A DNA stretch of 64,000 bases from Dermacentor variabilis (lineage: Eukaryota > Arthropoda > Arachnida > Ixodida > Ixodidae): NCBI RefSeq assembly GCF_050947875.1, contig NC_134572.1:119593105-119657104 (forward strand), given 5' to 3'. The position numbers and the translations under genes were made by a program. This document shows positions 24,909-38,100 of this stretch, one piece after another. The notes under the pieces were generated by a model that was given only the letters and a program-made list of their open reading frames with translations, was not told where the DNA came from and made no database searches. The first letter of the stretch is position 1. Each line of letters starts with the position of its first letter.

Positions 24909-25565
24909 CTGCCTATTCGTTCATTTATTGCGTAAATGAGGGTCCGCGCGTGCGTCGGGAGTGATTTAAACAAAGATCTAGCACTTTTGAGGCAACCTAT
25001 TTAACGCGGCTGAGACGGTATTTCCCTGGGCTATAGCCTTACTGTTTTTTCGATTTTTCGAGAAAATTTATTTCTGCCTATTCGTTCATTTATTGCGTAA
25101 ATGAGGGTCCGCGCGTGCGTCGGGAGTGATTTAAACAAAGATCTAGCACTTTTGAGGCAACCTATTTAACGCGGTTTAGACGGTATTTCCCTGGGCTATA
25201 GCCTTACTGGTTTTTCGATTTTTCGAGAAAATTTATTTCTGCCTATTCGTTCATTTATTGCGTAAATGTGGGTCCGCGCGTGCGTCGGGAGTGATTTAAA
25301 CAAAGATCTAGCACTTTTGAGGCAACCTATTTTACGCGGCTGAGGCGGTATTTCACTGGGCTATAGCCTTACTGTTTTTTCGATTTTTCGAGAAATCTTA
25401 TTTCTGCCTATTCGTTCATTTATTGCATAAATGTGGGTCCGCGCGTGCGTCGGGAGTGATTTAAATTAAGATCTACCACTTTTGAGGCAACCTATTTTAC
25501 GCGGCTGAGACCGTATTTCCCTGGGCTATAGCCTTACTGTTTTTTCGATTTTTCGAGAAAATTTA

Positions 25566-25792
25566 TTTCTGCCTATTCGTTCATTTATTGCGTAAATGAG
25601 GGTCCGCGCGTGCGTCGGGAGTGATTTAAACAAAGATCTAGCACTTTTGAGGCAACCTATTTTACGCGGCTGAGACCGTATTTGCCTGTGCTTGCCTTAC
25701 TGACCGTATTTGACCGTATTTGACCTGTGCTTGCGTTAGACCGTATTTGACCGTATTTGCCTTACTGTTTTTTCGATTTTTCGAGAAATTTA
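25566..25792. repeat. Irregular 227-bp monomer, copy 1
   Basis: Between gagaccgtattt and the T/A tracts, the usual tccctgggctatagccttactg is replaced by a longer stretch (25674-25767). It contains five copies of accgtatttg mixed with gcctgtgcttg and gcgttag pieces. The gain is 63 bp, and one A is lost in gagaaattta, so the monomer is 227 bp. The pieces all look like fragments of the monomer itself (ccgtattt, gccttactg, and gcctgtgct from a variant form), so this is an internal micro-tandem expansion and not foreign DNA. Confidence 0.85.
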
Positions 25793-28221
25793 TTTCTGCC
25801 TATTCGTTCATTTATTGCGTAATGAGGGTCCGAGCGTGCGTCGGGAGTGATTTAAACAAATATCTAGCACTTTTGAGGCAACCTATTTAACGCGGCTGAG
25901 ACGGTATTTCCCTGGGCTATAGCCTTACTGTTTTTTCGATTTTTCGAGAAAATTTATTTCTGCCTATTCGTTCATTTATTGCGTAAATGTGGGTCCGCGC
26001 GTGCGTCGGGAGTGATATAAACAAAGATCTAGCACTTTTGAGGCAACGTATTTAACGCGGCTGAGACGGTATTTTCCTGGGCTATAGCCTTACTGTTTTT
26101 TCGATTTTCGAGAAAATTTATTTCTGCCTATTCGTTGATCTATTGCGTAAATGTGGGTCCGCGCGTGCGTCGGGAGTGATTTAAACAAAGATCTAGCACT
26201 TTTGAGGCAACCTATTTAACGCGGCTGAGACGGCATTTCCCTGGGCTATAGCCTTACTGTTTTTTCCATTTTTCGAGAAAATTTATTTCTGCCTATTCGT
26301 TCATTTATTGCGTAAATGTGGGTCCGCGCGTGCGTCGGGAGTGATTTAAACAAAGATCTAGCACTTTTGAGGCAACCTATTTAACGCGGCTGAGGCGGTA
26401 TTTCACTGGGCTATAGCCTTACTGTTTTTTCGATTTTTCGAGAAATCTTATTTCTGCCTTTCCGTTCATTTATTGCGTAAATGTGGGTCCGCGCGTGCGT
26501 CGGGAGTGATTTAAACAAAGATCTACCACTTTTGAGGCAACCTATTTAACGCGGCTTAGACGGTATTTCCCTGGGCTATAGCCTTACTGGTTTTTCGATT
26601 TTTCGAGAAAACTTATTTCTGCCTATTCGTTCATTTATTGCGTAATGAGGGTCCGAGCGTGCGTCGGGAGTGATTTAAACAAATATCTAGCACTTTTGAG
26701 GCAACCTATTTTACGCGGCTGAGACGGCATTTCCCTGGGCTATAGCCTTACTGTTTTTTCCATTTTTCGAGAAAATTTATTTCTGCCTATTCGTTCATTT
26801 ATTGCGTAAATGTGGGTCCGCGCGTGCGTCGGGAGTGATTTAAACAAAGATCTAGCACTTTTGAGGCAACCTATTTAACGCGGCTGAGGCGGTATTTCAC
26901 TGGGCTATAGCCTTACTGTTTTTTCGATTTTTCGAGAAAATTTATTTCTGCCTATTCGTTCATTTATTGCGTAAATGAGGGTCCGCGCGTGCGTCGGGAG
27001 TGATTTAAACAAAGATCTAGCACTTTTGAGGCAACCTATTTTACGCGGCTGAGACCGTATTTGCCTGTGCTATAGCCTTACTGTTTTTTCGATTTTTCGA
27101 GAAAATTTATTTCTGCCTATTCGTTCATTTATTGCGTAATGAGGGTCCGAGCGTGCGTCGGGAGTGATTTAAACAAATATCTAGCACTTTTGAGGCAACC
27201 TATTTTACGCGGCTGAGACCGTATTTCCCTGGGCTATAGCCTTACTGTTTTTTCGATTTTTCGAGAAAATTTATTTCTGCCTATTCGTTCATTTATTGCG
27301 TAAATGTGGGTCCGCGCGTGCGTCGGGAGTGATTTAAACCAAGATCTACCACTTTTGAGGCAACCTATTTAACGCGGCTGAGACGGTATTTCCCTGGGCT
27401 ATAGCCTTACTGTTTTTTCGATTTTTCGAGAAAATTTATTTCTGCCTATTCGTTCATTTATTGCGTAAATGAGGGTCCGCGCGTGCGTCGGGAGTGATTT
27501 AAACAAAGATCTAGCGCTTTTGAGGCAACCTATTTAACGCGGCTGAGGCGGTATTTCACTGGGCTATAGCCTTACTGTTTTTTCGATTTTTCGAGAAAAT
27601 TTATTTCTGCCTATTCGTTCATTTATTGCGTAAATGTGGGTCCGCGCGTGCGTCGGGAGTGATTTAAACAAAGATCTAGCACTTTTGAGGCAACCTATTT
27701 AACGCGGCTGAGACGGCATTTCCCTGGGCTATAGCCTTACTGTTTTTTCGATTTTTCGAGAAAATTTATTTCTTCCTATTCGTTCATTTATCGCGTAAAT
27801 GTGGGTCCGCGCGTGCGTCGGGAGTGATTTAAACAAAGATCTAGCACTTTTGAGGTAACCTATTTAACGCGGCTGAGACGGTATTTCCCTGGGCTATAGC
27901 CTTACTGTTTTTTCGATTTTTCGAGAAAATTCATTTCTGCCTATTCGTTCATTTATTGCGTAAATGTGGGTCCGCGCGTGCGTCGGGAGTGATTTAAACA
28001 AAGATCTAGCACTTTTGAGGCAACCTATTTAACGCGGCTGAGACGGTATTTCCCTAGGCTATAGCCTTACTGTTTTTTCGATTTTTCGAGAAAATTTATT
28101 TCTGCCTATTCGTTCATTTATTGCGTAAATGTGGGTCCGCGCGTGCGTCGGGAGTGATTTAAATTAAGATCTAGCACTTTTGAGGCAACCTATTTAACGC
28201 GGCTGAGACGGTATTTCCCTG

Positions 28222-28235
28222 GGCTATATATAGCC
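28222..28235. repeat. TA-expanded palindrome GGCTATATATAGCC
   Basis: The usual 10-bp palindrome is extended by two TA steps to 14 bp and stays perfectly symmetric. One-step forms (GGCTATATAGCC, 12 bp) occur at 8865, 14472, 17114, 32242 and near 37174, 38989, 39320, 39488, 50142 and 55246. An asymmetric 3-bp gain (ggctataatagcc) occurs at 2928. This site accounts for the 4-bp difference between the 7148 and 7152 displacements of the two C units. Confidence 0.85.
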
Positions 28236-31200
28236 TTACTGTTTTTTCGATTTTTCGAGAAAATTTATTTCTGCCTATTCGTTCATTTATTGCGTAAATG
28301 TGGGTCCGCGCGTGCGTCGGGAGTGATTTAAACAAAGATCTAGCACTTTTGAGGCAACCTATTTAACGCGGCTGAGACAGTATTTCCCTGGGCTATAGCC
28401 TTACTGTTTTTTCGATTTTTCGAGAAAATTTATTTCTGCCTATTCGTTCATTTATTGCGTAAATGTGGGTCCGCGCGTGCGTCGGGAGTGATTTAAACAA
28501 AGATCTAGCACTTTTGAGGCAACCTATTTAACGCGGCTGAGGCGGTATTTCACTGGGCTATAGCCTTACTGTTTTTTCGATTTTTCGAGAAAATTTATTT
28601 CTGCCTATTCGTTCATTTATTGCGTAAATGTGGGTCCGCGCGTGCGTCGGGAGTGATTTAAACAAAGATCTAGCACTTTTGAGGCAACCTATTTAACGCG
28701 GCTGAGGAGGTATTTCACTGGGCTATAGCCTTACTGTTTTTTGATTTTTTGAGAAAATTTATTTCTGCCTATTCGTTCATTTATTGCGTAAATGTGGGTC
28801 CGCGCGTGCGTCGGGAGTGATTTAAACAAAGATCTAGCACTTTTGAGGCAGCCTATTTAACGCGGCTGAGACGGTATTTCCCTGGGCTATAGCCTTACTG
28901 TTTTTTCGATTTTTCGAGAAAATTTATTTCTGCCTATTCGTTCATTTATTGCGTAAATGTGGGTCCGCGCGTGCGTCGGGAGTGATTTAAACAAAGATCT
29001 AGCACTTTTGTGGCAACCTATTTAACGCGGCTGAGACGGTATTTCCCTGGGCTATAGCCTTACTGTTTTTTCGATTTTTCGAGAAAATTTATTTCTGCCT
29101 ATTCGTTCATTTATTGCGTAAATGTGGGTCCGCGTGTGCGTCGGGAGTGATTTAAACAAAGATCTAGCACTTTTGAGGCAACCTATTTAACGCGGCTGAG
29201 ACAGTAGTTCCCTGGGCTATAGCCTTACTGTTTTTTCGATTTTTCGAGAAAATTTATTTCTGCCTATTCGTTCATTTATTGCGCAAATGTGGGTCCGCGC
29301 GTGCGTCGGGAGTGATTTGAACAAAGATCTAGCACTTTTGAGGCAACCTATTTAACGCGGCTGACGCGGTATTTCACTGGGCTATAGCCTTACTGTTTTT
29401 TCGATTTTTCGAGAAAATTTATTTCTGCCTATTCGTTCATTTATTGCGTAAATGTGGGTCCGCGCGTGCGTCGGGAGTGATTTAAACAAAGATCTAGCAC
29501 TTTTGAGGCAACCTATTTAACGCGGCTGAGGCGGTATTTCACTGGGCTATAGCCTTACTGTTTTTTCGATTTTTCGAGAAAATTTATTTCTGCCTATTCG
29601 TTCATTTATTGCGTAAATGTGGGTCCGCGCTTGCGTCGGGAGTGATTTAAACAAAGATCTAGCACTTTTGAGGCAACCTATTTAACGCGGCTGAGGCGGT
29701 ATTTCACTGGGCTATAGACACTGTTTTTTCGATTTTTCGAGAAAACTTATTTCTGCCTATTCGTTCATTTATTGCGTAAATGTGGGTCCGCGCGCGCGTC
29801 GGGAGTGATTTAAACAAAGATCTAGCACTTTGAGGCAACCTATTTAACGCGGCTGAGGCGGTATTTCACTGGGCTATAGCCTTACTGTTTTTTCGATTTT
29901 TCGAGAAATCTTATTTCTGCCTATTCGTTCATTTATTGCGTAAATGTGGGTCCGCGCGTGCGTCGGGAGTGATTTAAATTAAGATCTACCACTTTTGAGG
30001 CAACCTATTTTACGCGGCTGAGACCGTATTTCCCTGGGCTATAGCCTTACTGTTTTTTCGATTTTTCGAGAAAATTTATTTCTGCCTATTCGTTCATTTA
30101 TTGCGTAATGAGGGTCCGCGCGTGCGTCGGGAGTGATTTAAACAAATATCTAGCACTTTTGAGGCAACCTATTTTACGCGGCTGAGACCGTATTTCCCTG
30201 GGCTATAGCCTTACTGTTTTTTCGATTTTTCGAGAAAATTCATTTCTGCCTATTCGTTCATTTATTGCGTAAATGTGGGTCCGCGCGTGCGTCGGGAGTG
30301 ATTTAAACAAAGATCTAGCACTTTTGAGGCAACCTATTTAACGCGGCTGAGGCGGTATTTCACTGGGCTATAGCCTTACTGTTTTTTTCGATTTTTCGAG
30401 AAATCTTATTTCTGCCTATTCGTTCATTTATTGCGTAAATGTGGGTCCGCGCGTGCGTCGGGAGTGATTTAAACAAAGATCTAGCACTTTTGAGGCAACC
30501 TATTTAACGCGGCTGAGGCGGTATTTCACTGGGCTATAGCCTTACTGTTTTTTCGATTTTTCGAGAAATCTTATTTCTGCCTATTCGTTCATTTATTGCG
30601 TAAATGTGGGTCCGCGCGTGCGTCGGGAGTGATTTAAACAAAGATCTAGCACTTTTGAGGCAACCTATTTAACGCGGCTGAGACGGTATTTCCCTGGGCT
30701 ATAGCCTTACTGTTTTTTCGATTTTTCGAGAAAATTTATTTCTGCCTATTCGTTCATTTATTGCGTAAATGTGGGTCCGCGCGTGCGTCGGGAGTGATTT
30801 AAACAAAGATCTAGCACTTTTGAGGCAACCTATTTAACGCGGCTGAGGCGGTATTTCACTGGGCTATAGCCTTACTGTTTTTTCGATTTTTCGAGAAATC
30901 TTATTTCTGCCTATTCGTTCATTTATTGCGTAAATGTGGGTCCGCGCGTGCGTCGGGAGTGATTTAAATTAAGATCTACCACTTTTGAGGCAACCTATTT
31001 TACGCGGCTGAGACCGTATTTCCCTGGGCTATAGCCTTACTGTTTTTTCGATTTTTCGAGAAAATTTATTTCTGCCTATTCGTTCATTTATTGCGTAATG
31101 AGGGTCCGCGCGTGCGTCTGGAGTGATTTAAACAAATATCTAGCACTTTTGAGGCAACCTATTTTACGCGGCTGAGACCGTATTTCCCTGGGCTATAGCC

Positions 31201-31892
31201 TTACTGTTTTTTCGATTTTTCGAGAAAACTTATTTCTGCCTATTCGTTCATTTATTGCGTAAATGAGGGTCCGCGCGTGCGTCGGGAGTGATTTAAACAA
31301 AGATCTAGCACTTTTGAGGCAACCTATTTAACGCGGCTGAGACGGTATTTCCCTGGGCTATAGCCTTACTGTTTTTTCGATTTTTCGAGAAAATTTATTT
31401 CTGCCTATTCGTTCATTTATTGCGTAAATGAGGGTCCGCGCGTGCGTCGGGAGTGATTTAAACAAAGATCTAGCACTTTTGAGGCAACCTATTTAACGCG
31501 GTTTAGACGGTATTTCCCTGGGCTATAGCCTTACTGGTTTTTCGATTTTTCGAGAAAATTTATTTCTGCCTATTCGTTCATTTATTGCGTAAATGTGGGT
31601 CCGCGCGTGCGTCGGGAGTGATTTAAACAAAGATCTAGCACTTTTGAGGCAACCTATTTTACGCGGCTGAGGCGGTATTTCACTGGGCTATAGCCTTACT
31701 GTTTTTTCGATTTTTCGAGAAATCTTATTTCTGCCTATTCGTTCATTTATTGCATAAATGTGGGTCCGCGCGTGCGTCGGGAGTGATTTAAATTAAGATC
31801 TACCACTTTTGAGGCAACCTATTTTACGCGGCTGAGACCGTATTTCCCTGGGCTATAGCCTTACTGTTTTTTCGATTTTTCGAGAAAATTTA

Positions 31893-32119
31893 TTTCTGCC
31901 TATTCGTTCATTTATTGCGTAAATGAGGGTCCGCGCGTGCGTCGGGAGTGATTTAAACAAAGATCTAGCACTTTTGAGGCAACCTATTTTACGCGGCTGA
32001 GACCGTATTTGCCTGTGCTTGCCTTACTGACCGTATTTGACCGTATTTGACCTGTGCTTGCGTTAGACCGTATTTGACCGTATTTGCCTTACTGTTTTTT
32101 CGATTTTTCGAGAAATTTA
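31893..32119. repeat. Irregular 227-bp monomer, copy 2
   Basis: The expanded stretch at 32001-32094 appears identical to that of copy 1 (displacement 6327 bp). Its neighbours match on the left. On the right the following 164-bp monomer (gtccgagcg, aaatatct) is the same type, but it ends with ggctatatagcc and ttttttcc. It is followed by two monomers (cctaactg; cgtacattt with gtgcgtcc and gctgctgagg) that copy 1 lacks before gatataaac. Confidence 0.85.
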
Positions 32120-35100
32120 TTTCTGCCTATTCGTTCATTTATTGCGTAATGAGGGTCCGAGCGTGCGTCGGGAGTGATTTAAACAAATATCTAGCACTTT
32201 TGAGGCAACCTATTTAACGCGGCTGAGACGGTATTTCCCTGGGCTATATAGCCTTACTGTTTTTTCCATTTTTCGAGAAAATTAATTTCTGCCTATTCGT
32301 TCATTTATTGCGTAAATGTGGGTCCGCGCGTGCGTCGGGAGTGATTTAAATTAAGATCTACCACTTTTGAGGCAACCTATTTAACGCGGCTGAGGCGGTA
32401 TTTCCCTGGGCTATAGCCTAACTGTTTTTTCGATTTTTCGAGAAAATTTATTTCTGCCTATTCGTACATTTATTGCGTAAATGTGCGTCCGCGCGTGCGT
32501 CGGGAGTGATTTAAACAAAGATCTAGCACTTTTGAGGCAACCTATTTAACGCTGCTGAGGCGGTATTTCACTGGGCTATAGCCTTACTGTTTTTTCGATT
32601 TTTCGAGAAAATTTATTTCTGCCTATTCGTTCATTTATTGCGTAAATGTGGGTCCGCGCGTGCGTCGGGAGTGATATAAACAAAGATCTAGCACTTTTGA
32701 GGCAACGTATTTAACGCGGCTGAGACGGTATTTTCCTGGGCAATAGCCTTACTGTTTTTTCGATTTTCGAGAAAATTTATTTCTGCCTATTCGTTGATCT
32801 ATTGCGTAAATGTGGGTCCGCGCGTGCGTCGGGAGTGATTTAAACAAAGATCTAGCACTTTTGAGGCAACCTATTTAACGCGGCTGAGACGGCATTTCCC
32901 TGGGCTATAGCCTTACTGTTTTTTCCATTTTTCGAGAAAATTTATTTCTGCCTATTCGTTCATTTATTGCGTAAATGTGGGTCCGCGCGTGCGTCGGGAG
33001 TGATTTAAACAAAGATCTAGCACTTTTGAGGCAACCTATTTAACGCGGCTGAGGCGGTATTTCACTGGGCTATAGCCTTACTGTTTTTTCGATTTTTCGA
33101 GAAATCTTATTTCTGCCTTTCCGTTCATTTATTGCGTAAATGTGGGTCCGCGCGTGCGTCGGGAGTGATTTAAACAAAGATCTACCACTTTTGAGGCAAC
33201 CTATTTAACGCGGCTTAGACGGTATTTCCCTGGGCTATAGCCTTACTGGTTTTTCGATTTTTCGAGAAAACTTATTTCTGCCTATTCGTTCATTTATTGC
33301 GTAATGAGGGTCCGAGCGTGCGTCGGGAGTGATTTAAACAAATATCTAGCACTTTTGAGGCAACCTATTTTACGCGGCTGAGACGGCATTTCCCTGCGCT
33401 ATAGCCTTACTGTTTTTTCCATTTTTCGAGAAAATTTATTTCTGCCTATTCGTTCATTTATTGCGTAAATGTGGGTCCGCGCGTGCGTCGGGAGTGATTT
33501 AAACAAAGATCTAGCACTTTTGAGGCAACCTATTTAACGCGGCTGAGGCGGTATTTCACTGGGCTATAGCCTTACTGTTTTTTCGATTTTTCGAGAAAAT
33601 TTATTTCTGCCTATTCGTTCATTTATTGCGTAAATGAGGGTCCGCGCGTGCGTCGGGAGTGATTTAAACAAAGATCTAGCACTTTTGAGGCAACCTATTT
33701 TACGCGGCTGAGACCGTATTTGCCTGTGCTATAGCCTTACTGTTTTTTCGATTTTTCGAGAAAATTTATTTCTGCCTATTCGTTCATTTATTGCGTAATG
33801 AGGGTCCGAGCGTGCGTCGGGAGTGATTTAAACAAATATCTAGCACTTTTGAGGCAACCTATTTTACGCGGCTGAGACCGTATTTCCCTGGGCTATAGCC
33901 TTACTGTTTTTTCGATTTTTCGAGAAAATTTATTTCTGCCTATTCGTTCATTTATTGCGTAAATGTGGGTCCGCGCGTGCGTCGGGAGTGATTTAAACCA
34001 AGATCTACCACTTTTGAGGCAACCTATTTAACGCGGCTGAGACGGTATTTCCCTGGGCTATAGCCTTACTGTTTTTTCGATTTTTCGAGAAAATTTATTT
34101 CTGCCTATTCGTTCATTTATTGCGTAAATGAGGGTCCGCGCGTGCGTCGGGAGTGATTTAAACAAAGATCTAGCGCTTTTGAGGCAACCTATTTAACGCG
34201 GCTGAGGCGGTATTTCACTGGGCTATAGCCTTACTGTTTTTTCGATTTTTCGAGAAAATTTATTTCTGCCTATTCGTTCATTTATTGCGTAAATGTGGGT
34301 CCGCGCGTGCGTCGGGAGTGATTTAAACAAAGATCTAGCACTTTTGAGGGAACCTATTTAACGCGGCTGAGGCGGTATTTCCCTGGGCTATAGCCTTACT
34401 GTTTTTTCGATTTTTCGAGAAAATTTATTTCTGCCTATTCGTTCATTTATTGCGTAAATGTGGGTCCGCGCGCGCGTCGGGAGTGATTTAAACAAAGATC
34501 TAGCACTTTTGAGGCAACCTATTTAACGCGGCTGAGGCGGTATTTCACTGGGCTATAGCCTTACTGTTTTTTCGATTTTTCGAGAAATCTTATTTCTGCC
34601 TATTCGTTCATTTATTGCGTAAATGTGGGTCCGCGCGTGCGTCGGAAGTGATTTAAATTAAGATCTACCACTTTTGAGGCAACCTATTTTACGCGGCTGA
34701 GACCGTATTTCCCTGGGCTATAGCCTTACTGTTTTTTCGATTTTTCGAGAAAATTTATTTCTGCCTATTCGTTCATTTATTGCGTAATGAGGGTCCGCGC
34801 GTGCGTCGGGAGTGATTTAAACAAATATCTAGCACTTTTGAGGCAACCTATTTTACGCGGCTGAGACCGTATTTCCCTGGGCCTTACTGTTTTTTCGATT
34901 TTTCGAGAAAATTCATTTCTGCCTATTCGTTCATTTATTGCGTAAATGTGGGTCCGCGCGTGCGTCGGGAGTGATTTAAACAAATATCTAGCACTTTTGA
35001 GGCAACCTATTTAACGCGGCTGAGACCGTATTTCCCTGGGCCTTACTGTTTTTTCGATTTTTCGAGAAAATTCATTTCTGCCTATTCGTTCATTTATTGC

Positions 35101-38100
35101 GTAAATGTGGGTCCGCGCGTGCGTCGGGAGTGATTTAAACAAAGATCTAGCACTTTTGAGGCAACCTATTTAACGCGGCTGAGACGGTATTTCCCTGGGC
35201 TATAGCCTTACTGTTTTTTCGATTTTTCGAGAAAATTTATTTCTGCCTATTCGTTCATTTATTGCGTAAATGTGGGTCCGCGCGTGCGTCGGGAGTGATT
35301 TAAACAAAGATCTAGCACTTTTGAGGCAACCTATTTAACGCGGCTGAGGCGGTATTTCACTGGGCTATAGCCTTACTGTTTTTTCGATTTTTCGAGAAAT
35401 CTTATTTCTGCCTATTCGTTCATTTATTGCGTAAATGTGGGTCCGCGCGTGCGTCGGGAGTGATTTAAATTAAGATCTACCACTTTTGAGGCAACCTATT
35501 TTACGCGGCTGAGACCGTATTTCCCTGGGCTATAGCCTTACTGTTTTTTCGATTTTTCGAGAAAATTTATTTCTGCCTATTCGTTCATTTATTGCGTAAT
35601 GAGGGTCCGCGCGTGCGTCGGGAGTGATTTAAACAAATATCTAGCACTTTTGAGGCAACCTATTTTACGCGGCTGAGACCGTATTTCCCTGGGCTATACT
35701 TACTGTTTTTTCGATTTTTCGAGAAAACTTATTTCTGCCTATTCGTTCATTTATTGCGTAAATGAGGGTCCGCGCGTGCGTCGGGAGTGATTTAAACAAA
35801 GATCTAGCACTTTTGAGGCAACCTATTTAACGCGGCTGAGACGGTATTTCCCTGGGCTATAGCCTTACTGTTTTTTCGATTTTTCGAGAAAATTTATTTC
35901 TGCCTATTCGTTCATTTATTGCGTAAATGAGGGTCCGCGCGTGCGTCGGGAGTGATTTAAACAAAGATCTAGCACTTTTGAGGCAACCTATTTAACGCGG
36001 CTGAGACGGTATTTCCCTGGGCTATAGCCTTACTGTTTTTTCCATTTTTCGAGAAAATTTATTTCTGCCTATTCGTTCATTTATTGCGTAAATGTGGGTC
36101 CGCGCGTGCGTCGGGAGTGATTTAAACAAAGATCTAGCACTTTTGAGGCAACCTATTTAACGCGGCTGATGCGGTATTTCACTGGGCTATAGCCTTACTG
36201 TTTTTTCAATTTTTCGAGAAAATTTATTTCTGCCTATTCGTTCATTTATTGCGTAAATGTGGGTCCGCGCGTGCGTCGGGAGTGATTTAAACAAAGATCT
36301 AGCACTTTTGAGGCAACCTATTTAACGCGGCTTAGACGGTATTTCCCTGGGCTATAGCCTTACTGGTTTTTCGATTTTTCGAGAAAATTTATTTCTGCCT
36401 ATTCGTTCATTTATTGCGTAAATGTGGGTCCGCGCGTGCGTCGGGAGTGATTTAAACAAAGATCTAGCACTTTCGAGGCAACCTATTTTACGCGGCTGAG
36501 GCGGTATTTCACTGGGCTATAGCCTTACTGTTTTTTCGATTTTTCGAGAAATCGTATTTCTGCCTATTCGTTCATTTATTGCATAAATGTGGGTCCGCGC
36601 GTGCGTCGGGAGTGATTTAAATTAAGATCTACCACTTTTGAGGCAACCTATTTTACGCGGCTGAGACCGTATTTGCCTGTGCTATAGCCTTACTGTTTTT
36701 TCGATTTTTCGAGAAAATTTATTTCTGCCTATTCGTTCATTTATTGCGTAATGAGGGTCCGAGCGTGCGTCGGGAGTGATTTAAACAAATATCTAGCACT
36801 TTCGAGGCAACCTATTTAACGCGGCTGAGGCGGTATTTCACTGGGCTATAGCCTTACTGTTTTTTCGATTTTTCGAGAAAATTTATTTCTGCCTATTCGT
36901 TCATTTATTGCGTAAATGAGGGTCCGCGCGTGCGTCGGGAGTGATTTAAACAAAGATCTAGCACTTTTGAGGCAACCTATTTTACGCGGCTGAGACGGTA
37001 TTTGCCTGTGCTATAGCCTTACTGTTTTTTCGATTTTTCGAGAAAATTTATTTCTGCCTATTCGTTCATTTATTGCGTAATGAGGGTCCGAGCGTGCGTC
37101 GGGAGTGATTTAAACAAATATCTAGCACTTTTGAGGCAACCTATTTAACGCGGCTGAGACGGTATTTCCCTGGGCTATATAGCCTTACTGTTTTTTCCAT
37201 TTTTCGAGAAAATTTATTTCTGCCTATTCGTTCATTTATTGCGTAAATGTGGGTCCGCGCGTGCGTCGGGAGTGATTTAAATTAAGATCTACCACTTTTG
37301 AGGCAACCTATTTAACGCGGCTGAGGCGGTATTTCCCTGGGCTATAGCCTAACTGTTTTTTCGATTTTTCGAGAAAATTTATTTCTGCCTATTCGTTCAT
37401 TTATTGCGTAAATGTGCGTCCGCGCGTGCGTCGGGAGTGATTTAAACAAAGATCTAGCACTTTTGAGGCAACCTATTTAACGCTGCTGAGGCGGTATTTC
37501 ACTGGGCTATAGCCTTACTGTTTTTTCGATTTTTCGAGAAAATTTATTTCTGCCTATTCGTTCATTTATTGCGTAAATGTGGGTCCGCGTGTGCGTCGGG
37601 AGTGATTTAAACCAAGATCTACCTCTTTTGAGGCAACCTATTTAACGCGGCTGAGACCGTATTTCCCTGGGCTATAGCCTTACTGTTTTTTCGATTTTTC
37701 GAGAAATTTTATTTCTGCCTATTCGTTCATTTATTGCGTAAATGTGGGTCCGCGCGTGCGTCGGGAGTGATATAAACAAAGATCTAGCACTTTTGAGGCA
37801 ACGTATTTAACGCGGCTGAGACGGTATTTTCCTGGGCTATAGCCTTACTGTTTTTTCGATTTTCGAGAAAATTTATTTCTGCCTATTCGTTGATCTATTG
37901 CGTAAATGTGGGTCCGCGCGTGCGTCGGGAGTGATTTAAACAAAGATCTAGCACTTTTGAGGCAACCTATTTAACGCGGCTGAGACGGCATTTCCCTGGG
38001 CTATAGCCTTACTGTTTTTTCCATTTTTCGAGAAAATTTATTTCTGCCTATTCGTTCATTTATTGCGTAAATGTGGGTCCGCGCGTGCGTCGGGAGTGAT

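Larger units (their letters stand above)
20951..28098. repeat. Block C higher-order repeat, unit 1 (about 7.15 kb)
   Basis: It begins with a recombinant-type monomer (aaattaag followed by tagcac). The series from here recurs from 28099. Matching marks are gagacagta 21222/28374, gattttttga 21591/28743, gcgcaaatg with gatttgaac 22129/29281, and ctatagacactg with cgcgcgcg and agcactttg 22561/29713, all displaced by 7152 bp. New monomer classes appear: gagaaatctta ends, 164-bp monomers with gcgtaatgag and aaatatct, tattttacgcgg with gagaccg, and one 227-bp monomer (25566-25792). The right part carries gatataaac (26016), cgttgatcta (26133), ggcttagacgg with ttactgg, and tagcgctttt (27510). No gene is present. 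Confidence 0.8.

Noticed and set aside
25674..25767. Insertion of a mobile element in the 227-bp monomer
   Set aside because: The extra 63 bp are made of the monomer's own fragments (accgtattt, gccttactg). There are no terminal inverted repeats, no target-site duplication and no foreign sequence.
26016..26022. TATA-box-like tataaac in gatataaac monomers (also 32675, 37771, 50575, 55848)
   Set aside because: It is a one-base variant of gatttaaac carried along in one block C monomer type. Nothing downstream could be a gene, so promoter function has no support.
34777..34983. 68-codon open frame on the minus strand
   Set aside because: It is satellite sequence read in frame and repeats its own FKSLPTHART segment. 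It starts at TTG, not ATG. It is open only because a 6-bp deletion (gggcc for gggctatagcc, near 34880) removes the cta-tag codons that close this frame in normal monomers. There is no sign of a gene around it.
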